A stretch of 64,000 bases of DNA from Pseudofrankia inefficax (GCF_000166135.1 NC_014666.1:2914001-2978000), one strand, 5' to 3'; numbered from the stretch's first letter, positions 28,227-37,693 are shown. Made by a program: numbers and translations. The notes: a model not told the origin generated them from the letters alone.

Positions 28227-29672
28227 GTGGTCACGCAGTTCGGTCGAGGGCAGAAGAGCCAGCTGTCCGCGATCACGCAGGGCACCGACCTTGTCATCGG
28301 CATCCAGCTCAACGCCCCGGGCACCAGCTGGGACATCTCCTGCTTCGGCCTGGACGGCAACGACCGGCTCTCCGACGACCGGTACTTCATCTTCTTCAAC
28401 CAGCCGAAGTCGCCGGAAGGCTCGATCGAGCTGCTCGGCGCCCAGCAGGGCGACACCGCCGCGTTCCGGGTGAACCTGGGCGCCGTGCCGTCCTCGGTCG
28501 ACAAGCTGTCGTTCTGCGCGGCGATCGACGGGGCCGGCAGCGCCCGGCAGATCGTCTCCGGCTACTTCCGGATCGTCGTCGGTGGCCAGGAGGTGCTGCG
28601 CTACCCCTTCAGCGGCGCGGACTTCACCACCGAACGAGCCGTCATGATCGGCGACGTCTACCGCAAGGGCGTCTGGCGGGTCGCCGCCAACGGGCAGGGC
28701 TTCGCCGGCGGCCTCGCCGAGCTGATTCGCTCCTACGGCGGCGAGGTCGAGGACGAGGCCCCCGCCGCCCCGCCGCCGGTCGCCGCGCCGGCCCCGGCCG
28801 GCGGGTTCGCGCCGCCACCCCCGGCTCCCGGCGGCTACGCCCCGCCGCCCCCTGCTCCCGGTGGCTACGCTCCGCCGCCCGGCCCCGCGGCCCCACCGCC
28901 GATCCCGCAGCCGGCGCCTCCCGCGGCCCCGATGGCCCCCGCGGCCACCGGCCCGGCCGCGGCCGTGATCAGCCTGTACAAGGAACCGCCGCCGTCGCTG
29001 GCGCAGCCGGTCCCGCCGGGCGCGATGGCGAGCCTCACCCCGTACGCCGAGAACCAGGCGGCCGGCCGGTGGGTGCTGCAGAACCCCAGGCTGGTCAAGG
29101 TCCGGCTCGGCGAGGACGCGCTGGCGCTGCGCGGCGCGATGGTCGCGTACCAGGGCAACATCGAGTTCGACTACAAGGGCCGCGGCCTGCGGGGCATGCT
29201 CGAGGACAAGCTCACCGGCCAGGGCCTGAAGTTGATGACCTGCAAGGGCCAGGGTGAGGTCTTCCTCGCCCAGGACGCGGCCGACCTGCACATCGTCGAG
29301 CTCGGCCAGGGCCAGCAACTCTGCGTCAACACCAAGAACGTGCTGGCCATGGACGCGACGATCCGCAGCGAGGTCAAGCGGATCGAGAGCGCCGGCATCC
29401 CCGGCGGCGGCGTCTTCCACTTCGAGATGGCCGGCCCCGGCACGGTCGTCGTGATGACCAAGGGCACCCCGCTGACGCTGCCCGTCCAGGGGCCGACCTT
29501 CGCGGACATCAACGCGCTCGTCTGCTGGACGGTCGGCCAACGGGTCAGCGTCTCGTCCCACGTCGGGATCTCGCGCCAGATCTATCACACGGAGAGCGGC
29601 GAGACGTTCAACATGCAGTTCCAGGCCATGGGCGGTGGCCATTTCATCGTCGTCCAGCCGTACGAGGTCTGA
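28227..29672 (+). CDS. TerD-AIM24 fusion protein
   Basis: The GTG at 28227 follows GGGGAGG and gives 481 aa with two domains. Residues 1-175 are a TerD/CABP-type stress domain: LVIGIQLNAPGTSWDISCFGLDGNDRL, DDRYFIFFNQPKSPEGSIELLG and FRIVVGGQEVLRYPFSGADFTTERAVMIGDVYRKGVWR. A linker of about 90 residues with repeated PPPAPGGYAPP units follows. Residues from about 270 to 480 form an AIM24 (DUF124) beta domain with GGGHFIVVQPYEV at the end. TerD proteins are linked to tellurite, phage and stress resistance; AIM24's biochemical role is unknown. It heads a three-gene AIM24 operon. Confidence 0.85.
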   Translation: MVTQFGRGQKSQLSAITQGTDLVIGIQLNAPGTSWDISCFGLDGNDRLSDDRYFIFFNQPKSPEGSIELLGAQQGDTAAFRVNLGAVPSSVDKLSFCAAIDGAGSARQIVSGYFRIVVGGQEVLRYPFSGADFTTERAVMIGDVYRKGVWRVAANGQGFAGGLAELIRSYGGEVEDEAPAAPPPVAAPAPAGGFAPPPPAPGGYAPPPPAPGGYAPPPGPAAPPPIPQPAPPAAPMAPAATGPAAAVISLYKEPPPSLAQPVPPGAMASLTPYAENQAAGRWVLQNPRLVKVRLGEDALALRGAMVAYQGNIEFDYKGRGLRGMLEDKLTGQGLKLMTCKGQGEVFLAQDAADLHIVELGQGQQLCVNTKNVLAMDATIRSEVKRIESAGIPGGGVFHFEMAGPGTVVVMTKGTPLTLPVQGPTFADINALVCWTVGQRVSVSSHVGISRQIYHTESGETFNMQFQAMGGGHFIVVQPYEV

Positions 29673-29684
29673 CGGGAGCCGGTC

Positions 29685-30377
29685 GTGCAGGGACAACTGA
29701 TCGATCACTACGGCCAGACCCCGGTCATGGACCGGATGAGCAAGCACGGGTCCAAGATCGCCAAGGTGGTGATGTGGCCCGGGTTCGACCTGTTCGCCCG
29801 GTCCGGCTCGATGATCGGCTACGAGGGCCTCATCGAGTTCGACCCGCAGCCGCCGCAGGTCCGCAACATCGCCAAGAGCTGGGCGACCGGCGAGGGCGTG
29901 CCGCTGATGACGGCCAGGGGCCAGGGGCTGCTCTACCTCGCCGACTACGGCAAGGACGTCATCGTCCTGCAGCTCACCCCGAACGAGGCCGTTTCGGTCA
30001 ACGGCAAGAACATCCTGGCCTTCGACGCCCACCTGCAGTGGGGCATCGAGCGGGTCAAGGGCGTGTCGATGTTGTCCGGCATGGGCATGTTCAACGTGAT
30101 GATCCGCAACAACACGCCCAACCCCGGCTGGGTCGCGATGACCTCCAAGGGCACCCCGATCATGCTGGACACCCGCGAGGCGCCGACGTTCGTCGACACC
30201 GACGCGCTTGTCGGCTACACCGAGGGACTGCACATCGAGAAGCGGCGCACCGCCGGGATCGGCGGCATGCTCGGCCGCGGTTCGGGCGAGGCCTTCCAGC
30301 TGGGCTTCTCCGGCCAGGGCTTCGTCGTCGTCCAGCCCAGCGAGGACGCCCGCCCGCACTTCTCGCCACGCGGATGA
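29685..30377 (+). CDS. AIM24-family protein
   Basis: A stand-alone AIM24/DUF124 protein of 230 aa, 12 bp behind the TerD-AIM24 gene with ribosome site GGGAG before GTG 29685. The domain shares GQGLLYLADYGKDVIVLQL, SVNGKNILAFDAHLQWGIERVKG and the closing GFVVVQPSED with its two neighbours, so the three are paralogues. No signal peptide or membrane helix is present. Function unknown; membrane or stress association is only inferred from the TerD fusion upstream. Confidence 0.85.
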   Translation: MQGQLIDHYGQTPVMDRMSKHGSKIAKVVMWPGFDLFARSGSMIGYEGLIEFDPQPPQVRNIAKSWATGEGVPLMTARGQGLLYLADYGKDVIVLQLTPNEAVSVNGKNILAFDAHLQWGIERVKGVSMLSGMGMFNVMIRNNTPNPGWVAMTSKGTPIMLDTREAPTFVDTDALVGYTEGLHIEKRRTAGIGGMLGRGSGEAFQLGFSGQGFVVVQPSEDARPHFSPRG

Positions 30378-30477
30378 TCATGTCTCCGCCGGCTCTCCGC
30401 GGGTCGCGGCCCGCCGCCGATCCCGTCGTTGTGCTCCCGCGCCGGCCGTGCCCGGCCGCCGCTGGAAGGACGTCGTC

Positions 30478-31605
30478 ATGAGCTACCCGCCGCCTCCGCC
30501 AGGCCACGGCTACCCGCCTCCGCCCGGTCAGGGCTTCCCGCCGCCCCCCGGCGGCTTTCCGCCGCCTCCCGGCGGTGGCTACCCGCAGGCCCCTGGCGGC
30601 TATCCGCCCCCCGGCCCCGGCGGCTACCCGCCGCCGCCCGGAGCCCCCGGTGGCTTCCCGCCCGGTGGCCCGGGTGCCTTCCCGCCGGGAATGCCGCCCC
30701 CGCCCCCTGGCATGGGCCCGGGCGGCGGTGGCAACGCGAGCGGCGGCATCCGCAGCTCGCTGCTCGACAACCCCGAGGTCAGCTCTGCCGAGCGGTTCAC
30801 CCTGCAGAACGGCAAGATGCTCAAGGCCAACCTCGGCGCCCAGGGCATGCGGGAGTTCTTCGCCCGCGCCGGCGCGATGGTCGCCTACAAGGGCGGCGTC
30901 CACTTCGACGGCCAGTGGGAGGGCTGGGCCGGCCAGTGGAGCCACCTGTTCGGCGACGGCGAGACCCTGCACCTGATGAAGGTCCACGGCGCCGGCTCCG
31001 TCTTCCTGGCCAACCAGGCGCAGGACGTCTACCTCGTCGACCTCGACGGCCGGGACGGTTTCACGATCGACGGGCGCAACGTCCTCGCCTTCGACACCAG
31101 CCTGAGCTGGGAGGTCGTCAAGATCCAGTCCCATGTCGGGATCGCGGGGGTCGGCGGCTACCAGATCGAGCTGACCGGCAGCGGCAAGCTCGCGATCTGC
31201 GTGACGGGCGCGCCGCTGGTCATGCGCGTCACCACGCAGAACTACTACTTCGCCGACGCGGACGCGGTCGTCGGCTGGTCGTCCGGCCTGCAGGTCTCGA
31301 TGGAGGCGGCGGTGACGTCGAGCTCGGCGTGGAAGCCGCGCGGCAACACCGGCGAGGGCTGGCAGATGCAGTTCACCGGCGACGGCTTCGTCGTGATCCA
31401 GCCGAGCGAGCTCATGCCGCCGTACAACGCGCTCGCCGGCCGGGGTCCCGGCGCCCAGCTGTTCGGCATGGGCCAGAGCGGCTTCGCCGGCAACCGGCTC
31501 GGCGGCCAGGGCAACCCGCACGGGAGCGGACAGCCCGGTCACGTGCAGGGCCCGCCCGGCCTCGGTGGCCTGTTCGGCCAGATGGGCCGCGGCTTCCTGC
31601 AGTAG
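30478..31605 (+). CDS. AIM24-family protein with Pro/Gly-rich N-terminus
   Basis: The ATG at 30478 follows GGAAGGA by 7 nt and gives 375 aa. About 85 residues of PPPPGGGYPQAPGGYPPP-type repeats come first, a disordered tail seen on many actinobacterial membrane-associated proteins. The AIM24 domain follows, from about residue 95 to 320, with GGVHFDGQWEGWAGQW, IDGRNVLAFDTSLSWEVVKI and GFVVIQPSELMPPY. A Gly-rich tail ends LGGLFGQMGRGFLQ. It is the third and last AIM24 paralogue of the operon. Confidence 0.85.
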   Translation: MSYPPPPPGHGYPPPPGQGFPPPPGGFPPPPGGGYPQAPGGYPPPGPGGYPPPPGAPGGFPPGGPGAFPPGMPPPPPGMGPGGGGNASGGIRSSLLDNPEVSSAERFTLQNGKMLKANLGAQGMREFFARAGAMVAYKGGVHFDGQWEGWAGQWSHLFGDGETLHLMKVHGAGSVFLANQAQDVYLVDLDGRDGFTIDGRNVLAFDTSLSWEVVKIQSHVGIAGVGGYQIELTGSGKLAICVTGAPLVMRVTTQNYYFADADAVVGWSSGLQVSMEAAVTSSSAWKPRGNTGEGWQMQFTGDGFVVIQPSELMPPYNALAGRGPGAQLFGMGQSGFAGNRLGGQGNPHGSGQPGHVQGPPGLGGLFGQMGRGFLQ

Positions 31606-31691
31606 CGGCCGAAGGCGGTGACCGGCCCGCCATCCCGTGATGTGCGCGAAACAGCACGTCGGCCGGGGTGCGGGCCAGTTACCGTCGGGCC

Positions 31692-32018
31692 ATGTTTGCC
31701 GCGCTCCAGCTCGCGCTGGCCATCGTGCTGGAGATCGTGGCGACGACGGCGCTTCGGCAGTCCAACGGGTTCACCCGCCTGTGGCCGACGCTCCTGGTCG
31801 TCGTCTGCTACCCGGTGTGCTTCTACCTGCTGTCTCGGGCGCTGCGGACGATCTCGCTGGCCGTCGCCTACGCGATCTGGTCCGGCGCCGGCACGGCGGT
31901 CGTCGCGGCGATCGGCGTGTTCGCGTTCAAGGAACAGATGAACACCCTGAAGGCCGCCGGCCTCGCTCTCATCATCCTGGGCGTCATCGGCCTCCAACTC
32001 GGCGGCACCAGCCGCTGA
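31692..32018 (+). CDS. Small multidrug resistance (SMR) family transporter
   Basis: A four-helix membrane protein of 108 aa. The essential membrane glutamate sits in AIVLEIVATTALRQSNGF near residue 14, as in EmrE-type proton-coupled cation exporters. SLAVAYAIWSGAGTAVVAAIG and FKEQMNTLKAAGLALIILGVIGL match the family. The ATG at 31692 is preferred over an upstream start because it opens directly into helix 1. Single-gene SMR pumps usually act as homodimers. Substrate unknown. Confidence 0.9.
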   Translation: MFAALQLALAIVLEIVATTALRQSNGFTRLWPTLLVVVCYPVCFYLLSRALRTISLAVAYAIWSGAGTAVVAAIGVFAFKEQMNTLKAAGLALIILGVIGLQLGGTSR

Positions 32019-32172
32019 CCAGCAACTGTCCGGGGACCGGACCGGCGATCGCCGCGGACCGGGGACGGCGCCCTTCGCCGGAACGCGCCGGGCAACCCCC
32101 GGCGGCACGTAGGCGTCGAACCAGGTGCGTGTTGCCTGTTCAGGCCGCGAACCGGCAACACGCCCCTTCCTG

Positions 32173-32865
32173 CTACGAGCCGGCCCGCCCGGCGCCCGGG
32201 GTGATCAGGCCCGTCTCGTAGGCGACGATGACGGCCTGGGCGCGGTCGCGGACCTGGAGCTTGGCCAGGATGCGGGCGACGTGGGTCTTCACGGTCGCCT
32301 CGCTCAGCTGGAACCGCGCGGCGAGCTCGGCGTTGCTCAGCCCCTGGGCCAGGAACTCGAGGACCTCCAGCTCACGGGGGGTGAGCGCGGACAGGTCCCG
32401 GTGCAGCCTGGCGGCGCCGCTGTCCCGCGAGGCGAAGCGCTCGACCAGGCGCCGGGTGATGGCGGGCGCGAGCAGCGCGTCACCCATCCGGACCAGGCGG
32501 ACCGCCGCGACCAGGTGCTCGGGGCTGACGTCCTTGAGCAGGAAGCCGCTGGCGCCGGCGGTCAGCGCCGCGTAGACGTAGCGGTCGAGGTCGAACGTGG
32601 TGAGGATGATGACGCGCGGGGCGGCGGCGGCGTCGATCGGCCGGCCGCCGAGGATCCGCCGGGTGGCCTCCAGGCCGTCCATCTCGGGCATCCGGATGTC
32701 CATCAACACGACGTCCGGGCAGGTCCGGCGGACCGCGTCGACGGCCTGCCCGCCGTCCGCTGCCTCCGCGACGACGTCGATCCCGTCGGCGGCGAGGATC
32801 ATGCGGAAGCCGGAGCGGACCAGCGCCTGGTCGTCCACGATGACCACCCGCGGTGGCGAGGTCAT
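32173..32865 (-). CDS. LuxR/NarL-family response regulator
   Basis: Response regulator of 230 aa. The receiver domain has the phospho-acceptor Asp in VVLMDIRMPEMDGLEATRR (about residue 56) and a conserved Lys in SGFLLKDVSPEHLV. The C-terminal LuxR helix-turn-helix is LTPRELEVLEFLAQGLSNAELA. The ATG start overlaps the histidine kinase stop (ATGA), so both are made together. Its likely target is the divergent ABC transporter at 34.6-37.7 kb; that link is inferred from position. Confidence 0.95.
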   Translation of the reverse strand: MTSPPRVVIVDDQALVRSGFRMILAADGIDVVAEAADGGQAVDAVRRTCPDVVLMDIRMPEMDGLEATRRILGGRPIDAAAAPRVIILTTFDLDRYVYAALTAGASGFLLKDVSPEHLVAAVRLVRMGDALLAPAITRRLVERFASRDSGAARLHRDLSALTPRELEVLEFLAQGLSNAELAARFQLSEATVKTHVARILAKLQVRDRAQAVIVAYETGLITPGAGRAGS

Positions 32866-34232
32866 GCCGGTCCCAGCGGGATCACGGCGCGCACCTGGTA
32901 GCCGCCTGTGTCGGCCTTCTCGGCCCGCAGCGTTCCTCCGTAGACGGCGAGCCGCTCGCGCAGCCCGATCAGGCCGCGCCCGCTGCCGGCGTCGGCCGGC
33001 GCCGTGGCCAGCCCGCCGGTGTCGGTGACCTCGACGCTCACGGCGTCGTCCGTGTAGCCGATGGTGATCGCGACGCTGGCCCCCGCGGCGTGCTTGACCG
33101 TGTTGGTCAGCGCCTCCTGCACCACCCGGTAGGCGGCCAGGTCGACACCGGGCGGCAGCGGCCGCGGCTGCCCGGCCAGGGTCAGCCGGACCGGCACCCC
33201 GGTGTCGCGGACGCGGCCCGCCAGCGCCTCGACCTGGCCGAGGCCCGGCTGAGGGGCGAGGTCGCCACCGCCCGCGGCGTCCGGGCCGTCGGTGGCCATC
33301 CCGTCGGTCGCCATCCCGTCGGTGGCCAGGGTGAGCAGGCCCATCACGTGGCGCAGCTCGGCCATCGCGGCCCGCCCGCCGGCCTCGACCGCGAGCAGCG
33401 CCTCCCTGGCGGCGTCGGGCGCCACGTCGATCACCTTGCGGGCCGCGCCGGCCTGAACGACCATCACGCTGACATTGTGGGTGACCACGTCGTGGAGCTC
33501 ACGCGCGATCCTGGAGCGCTCCCGCTCGACCGCGAGCCGGGTGGTCGCCTCCTGCCCGGCCTCCAGTCCCAGCGCCCGCTGTTTCCAGGTGTGGATCGCG
33601 TTGGCCGCCAGGCCGAGCGGAACCAGCACGAGAAAGGGCACGTAGACGCCCTTGATCGTCAGGATCCCCCGGAACGTGACCGGCGCGATGAGGAGCGCGC
33701 CCACGACCACCGCCGTGAGGGCGCCCGTCCGGTAGGGGCTGTAGCGCGCGGCGCTGTAGCCGGCGATCAGGCAGGTCAGCGACAGCGCCTCGGCGGCGAC
33801 CGGGCTGTCGGCGCACAGGTGGAAGACCAGGATCGCCACGACCACGGAGCAGAATGCCGCCAGCGGGTAGCGGCGGCGGACCAGCAGCGGCGCCGCGGTC
33901 AACGCGGCACCGACCGCCAGCGCCCAGTGGGTGCCGGCGTCCATCTGGGTCACGATGTCGACCGGAAGCTTGACCCCGGGAAGCGGCACGGGCGTCGCGA
34001 AGGGGGCGAAAGGCGCGTCGGGCGCCGTCGGCGCGTGGGGCAGGACCATCACGGCCGCGTCCTCGCCGACGCGGTCTCGCCATGCGTAGAGGCCCGTCCC
34101 CACGGCCAGGACCGCGGCGAGGGTCAGGTCGGCGAGCAGGGCCCAGGACGAGAGGTCGGGCCGGTCGCGGGTCGCCCGCGGCAGGTTGGTGGCCCAGGCG
34201 CGTACGCGCTCCGTGACCGCCTCCCGGGTCAC
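32862..34232 (-). CDS. NarL-type sensor histidine kinase
   Basis: Membrane sensor kinase. Several helices in the first 240 residues are followed by the HisKA_3 box ERSRIARELHDVVTHNVSVM, with the phosphorylated His in ELHD. An ATPase domain ends GRGLIGLRERLAVYGG. Residues around 305-318 hold a threefold TDGMA-like repeat from a 15-bp tandem DNA repeat (33288-33330). The GTG at 34232 gives 456 aa; GTG 34358 and ATG 34409 are possible alternatives and no ribosome site is decisive. Confidence 0.9.
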   Translation of the reverse strand: MTREAVTERVRAWATNLPRATRDRPDLSSWALLADLTLAAVLAVGTGLYAWRDRVGEDAAVMVLPHAPTAPDAPFAPFATPVPLPGVKLPVDIVTQMDAGTHWALAVGAALTAAPLLVRRRYPLAAFCSVVVAILVFHLCADSPVAAEALSLTCLIAGYSAARYSPYRTGALTAVVVGALLIAPVTFRGILTIKGVYVPFLVLVPLGLAANAIHTWKQRALGLEAGQEATTRLAVERERSRIARELHDVVTHNVSVMVVQAGAARKVIDVAPDAAREALLAVEAGGRAAMAELRHVMGLLTLATDGMATDGMATDGPDAAGGGDLAPQPGLGQVEALAGRVRDTGVPVRLTLAGQPRPLPPGVDLAAYRVVQEALTNTVKHAAGASVAITIGYTDDAVSVEVTDTGGLATAPADAGSGRGLIGLRERLAVYGGTLRAEKADTGGYQVRAVIPLGPA

Positions 34233-34571
34233 CGGTCCGCCAGGGGCCAACACCTCGGCCAACCAGGGCCGCCGCGGCAGCGCCGACCGTGCGTCGGTCG
34301 TGTGGCGTCGACTCGCTACGCCGTCCCGCGGACGGTCTCCGATGGCTTCCCGGTGCACCGGTCCAGTGTGGCAACGCCAGGGACCTGGGACATCCACCTG
34401 GCGGTGCATCGCCGTACATCGCTCGCCTACCTCGCGGGGATGACACGCGGTTCGGATCATCCTGGCGCGGTAGCCGACTTCGCCATCGCGGGCGACGTAG
34501 CGGACCCGGTCGCCCACCTAGCGTCGCCGTCGACCTTTCCGACCGGACCGTGGGGACGCGTGGGCGAAACG
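34233..34571. other. Divergent promoter region between kinase and ABC genes
   Basis: About 340 bp between divergent units, less GC-biased than the flanking genes. It should contain both promoters and the binding site of the response regulator. No clear palindrome or hexamer pair was found, and alternative kinase starts extend into it. Confidence 0.5.
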
Positions 34572-35249
34572 ATGATCGAGATCCATGAGGTGAGCAAGCG
34601 GTACGACGCCGGGCCGCCGGCCCTGGTCGACCTGTCGCTGAATGTGCGGGCCGGGGAGACGCTGGCCGTGCTCGGCCCGTCCGGCAGCGGCAAGTCGACG
34701 CTGCTGAACATCATCGCGGGGCTCGACCGCCCCAGCGCCGGCAGCGTCGTCGTCGACGGAGTCCGGGTCGACTCCTTGGGCGAGGCCGCCTCGGCGCGGT
34801 ACCGGCGAGCCAAGATCGGCCTGGTCTTCCAGTTCTTCAACCTGCTCGACGACCTGACCGTCGTCGACAACGTCCTGCTGCCGGCCCAGCTCGCCGGGAT
34901 GCCGCGGGCGAAGGCGCGCGCCCGGGCGGGCGAGCTGCTCGACCATCTCGGCATCGGCCGGCTGGCCCGGGCCTATCCCGGCCGGCTCTCCGGTGGAGAG
35001 CGGCAGCGGGTCGCGGTCGCCCGGGCGCTGGTGAACCGGCCGGCCCTGCTGCTGGCCGACGAGCCGACCGGCGCGCTGGACAGCGCCTCGGGCGCGCAGG
35101 TCAGGGAGCTGCTGGTCCGGCTGCGCGAGGATGGCCAGACGATCCTGCTGGTCACCCACGACGTGGCGCTCGCCGAGGCCTGCGCGAGCCGGACCATCGA
35201 GCTGGTGGACGGCGCGATCACCCGGGATGCCACGGCGGTGGCCCGATGA
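34572..35249 (+). CDS. MacB/LolD-type ABC transporter ATPase
   Basis: ATPase of 225 aa. Walker A GPSGSGKST is near residue 36, the Q-loop is in IGLVFQFFNLLDDLTVVDNV, the signature LSGGERQR and Walker B ALLLADEPTGALDS follow, with the switch His in LVTHD. The FQFFNLLDDLTV and DEPTGALD variants are those of MacB/LolD/antimicrobial-peptide type transporters. The stop overlaps the permease start (ATGA). Divergent from a two-component system, an arrangement common for drug or peptide-sensing modules. Confidence 0.93.
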   Translation: MIEIHEVSKRYDAGPPALVDLSLNVRAGETLAVLGPSGSGKSTLLNIIAGLDRPSAGSVVVDGVRVDSLGEAASARYRRAKIGLVFQFFNLLDDLTVVDNVLLPAQLAGMPRAKARARAGELLDHLGIGRLARAYPGRLSGGERQRVAVARALVNRPALLLADEPTGALDSASGAQVRELLVRLREDGQTILLVTHDVALAEACASRTIELVDGAITRDATAVAR

Positions 35250-37651
35250 GGGCTCGGCGCGGAGCACTGGGCGCGGTGGTGCGGGCCGGGGTCGGCCGGC
35301 ACCGGGTGCGGACCATCGTGCTGACCCTGACCGTGCTTCTGGCCGTGGCCGCGTCCGTCCTCGCCACCGGGCTGCTCGTCGCGTCGAACGCGCCGTTCGA
35401 CCATGCCTTCGCCGGCCAGCACGGCGCGCACCTGACCGCCCAGTTCGACGGGACGAAGGTCACCGCCGCGCGGCTCGCCGCCACCGCGCGGGCGCCGGGG
35501 GTGACTGCCGCGGCCGGCCCCTTCCCGACCACGTCGGCCCGGCCGCGCACCACCGCAGGGAGCGTCGGCATTCCCGCGGGAATCGACCTGCAGCCGCTGA
35601 CCATCGTCGGTCGAGCGGACCGTGGTGGGCCGGTTGACGACGTGACGCTGCTGCAGGGGCGATGGGCCACCGGCAGCGGGGAGATCGTGCTGGCCTCCGA
35701 CGCGGGAGGTGCTCCGGTGGGGCTCGGCGACACGCTGCTGTTCCCGGGACGGACCGGCAGCCAGACGCTGACGGTCGTCGGCATCGCCCGCTCGGTGAGC
35801 CATACCGCCGACGCCTGGGTCGTCCCCGCGCAGCTGCCGGCCCTGACCGCCACCGGCACGACGGCCGGCTTCGAGATGCTCTACCGGTTCCACGCCGCCG
35901 GTACTGACGCCGAGGTGGCGGCCGGCCGGGCCACGATCGCGGCCGCGGTGCCCGCCGGGTCGATGACCGGCACCCAGTCCTACCTCGCGGTCAGGCAACG
36001 CGCGAACTCCAACACCGCGGCCTTCGTGCCGTTCGTCGCCGCCTTCGGCATCCTCGGGCTCGTGATGTCGGCCCTGATCATCGGCATCGTCGTCAGTGGC
36101 GCCGTCGGCGCGGCCATCGGGCGGATCGGCGTCCTGAAGGCGCTTGGCTTCACCCCGGCGCAGGTCGTGCGCGCCTATCTCGGGCAGGCGCTGATCCCCG
36201 CGTCGGTGGGCGTCGTGCTCGGCGCCCTCGGCGGGAACCTGCTGGCGGTGCCAGTGCTGCGCGAGCAGGCGAACGCCTACGGCGGCATCGCCCCGTCGAT
36301 CCCGCTCTGGGTCGACGTCGCCGTGGCGGCGACGGCCCTCGCGGTCGTCGGCGCCGCCGCCCTGGCGCCCGCGCTGCGGGCCGGCCGGCTGCGGGCCGTC
36401 GAGGCGATCAGCGTCGGCCGGGCCGTCCGCACCACCCGCGGGCGCCTGGCGCAGCGGCTGGTCGGCCGGTCGCGGCTGCCGCGCGCGGTGGCGCTCGGCC
36501 TGGCCCAGCCCTTCTCGCGTCCGGCCCGGTCGTCGGTGCTGGTCGCCGCGATCGGCTTCGGCGCGATCGGCGTGACGTTCGCGGTCGGGCTCGGGCTCTC
36601 GCTGAACGACATCCAGGCGGCGCGCAACCGCGACTCACCCGGCGCCGTCGTCGTCTACGCGGCCGGTCCGGCGCGGGGCCCCGGGGCGGGGAAGGTTCCG
36701 CAGCCGTTGAGCGCGCAGACCCCGGTCCAGCCCGATTCGGGCGCGGTCGCCGCCGCGATCAGGGCCCAGTCGGGAACTCGCCGCTTCTACGGCGTCAGCC
36801 AGACGGAGGTAAGCGTCTCCGGTCTCACCGGGGCGACCACGGCCGTCGCCTATCAGGGCGACTCCTCCTGGGCGGCCTACCAGATGATCTCGGGACGCTG
36901 GTTCAGCCGGCCGGGGGAGGTCGTCGTCGGCACCCGGTTCCTCCATGCCGCGGGCGTGAAGGTCGGCGACAGCGTCACGGTTCTCGACCAGGGCCACAGC
37001 GTCAGCCTCCGGATCGTCGGCGAGGCCCTCGACCTCCATCACGACGGAATGACCCTGCTGACCGAAGGCGACTCGCTGGCCGGGCTTGGCGAGGACCTTT
37101 CGCCCACGGAGTTCCACGTCGACCTCAAGCCCGGTACCAACCTGGCCGGGTATCTCGGCGTCTTGGGCCCCGCGCTCAGGGCCAGCGGTGGCGACGCCGA
37201 GGCCAACCTCACCGACACCTCTTCGGTGATCGCGACGATGGAGACGCTGATCGGCACGCTCACCCTGGCCCTCACGGTCGTCGCGGCGCTGGGCGTGCTC
37301 AACACCGTCGTCCTCGACACCAGGGAGCGCGTCCACGACCTCGGCGTGTTCAAGGCGTTGGGCATGACGCCCCGCCAGACCGTGGGCATGGTGATCGCGT
37401 CTGTCTCGGGCCTTGGGCTGGTCGCGGGCCTGGTCGGCGTGCCCGCGGGAATCGCGCTGCACCACATGATCGTCCCGTTGATGGGCCACTCGGTCGGCAC
37501 CGGGATTCCGCACGCGGATGTCGCGGTCTTCGGCGGGCCGGTGCTGGTGCCGCTGGCCCTGGGCGGGCTGGTCATCGCGGTGGCCGGCGCCATGCTCCCC
37601 GCGGTCTGGGCGGCGCGGACCCGGGCCGTGACAGCGCTGCGCTCCGAGTAG
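35246..37651 (+). CDS. FtsX/MacB-like ABC transporter permease
   Basis: A membrane protein of 801 aa with two FtsX-type repeats. Helix 1 is TIVLTLTVLLAVAASVLATGLL, then an extracytoplasmic domain, three helices from AAFGILGLVMSALIIGIVVSG to about residue 385, and a second unit starting near residue 430. The last three helices begin at TLIGTLTLALTVVAALGVLNTVV. GVLKALGFTPAQVV and GVFKALGMTPRQTV are the paired coupling motifs. It acts with the preceding ATPase; by family it moves lipids or peptides, or couples ATP use to an envelope process, rather than importing nutrients. Confidence 0.92.
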   Translation: MRARRGALGAVVRAGVGRHRVRTIVLTLTVLLAVAASVLATGLLVASNAPFDHAFAGQHGAHLTAQFDGTKVTAARLAATARAPGVTAAAGPFPTTSARPRTTAGSVGIPAGIDLQPLTIVGRADRGGPVDDVTLLQGRWATGSGEIVLASDAGGAPVGLGDTLLFPGRTGSQTLTVVGIARSVSHTADAWVVPAQLPALTATGTTAGFEMLYRFHAAGTDAEVAAGRATIAAAVPAGSMTGTQSYLAVRQRANSNTAAFVPFVAAFGILGLVMSALIIGIVVSGAVGAAIGRIGVLKALGFTPAQVVRAYLGQALIPASVGVVLGALGGNLLAVPVLREQANAYGGIAPSIPLWVDVAVAATALAVVGAAALAPALRAGRLRAVEAISVGRAVRTTRGRLAQRLVGRSRLPRAVALGLAQPFSRPARSSVLVAAIGFGAIGVTFAVGLGLSLNDIQAARNRDSPGAVVVYAAGPARGPGAGKVPQPLSAQTPVQPDSGAVAAAIRAQSGTRRFYGVSQTEVSVSGLTGATTAVAYQGDSSWAAYQMISGRWFSRPGEVVVGTRFLHAAGVKVGDSVTVLDQGHSVSLRIVGEALDLHHDGMTLLTEGDSLAGLGEDLSPTEFHVDLKPGTNLAGYLGVLGPALRASGGDAEANLTDTSSVIATMETLIGTLTLALTVVAALGVLNTVVLDTRERVHDLGVFKALGMTPRQTVGMVIASVSGLGLVAGLVGVPAGIALHHMIVPLMGHSVGTGIPHADVAVFGGPVLVPLALGGLVIAVAGAMLPAVWAARTRAVTALRSE

Positions 37652-37664
37652 CCCGGCCGGTCCT

Positions 37665-37693
37665 GGGGATCCGGTCTGGTGGACCGGATCCCC
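37665..37693 (+). terminator. Strong hairpin after the ABC permease
   Basis: A perfect 12-bp stem, GGGGATCCGGTC / GACCGGATCCCC, with a 5-nt loop lies 13 bp after the permease stop. Only a short TTGG follows rather than a T-run. It is well placed to end the ABC operon. Confidence 0.8.

Noticed and set aside
27873-30359. 828-codon open frame antisense to the AIM24 genes
   Set aside because: It is a shadow of the real forward genes, with GC-driven composition and no recognisable domain.
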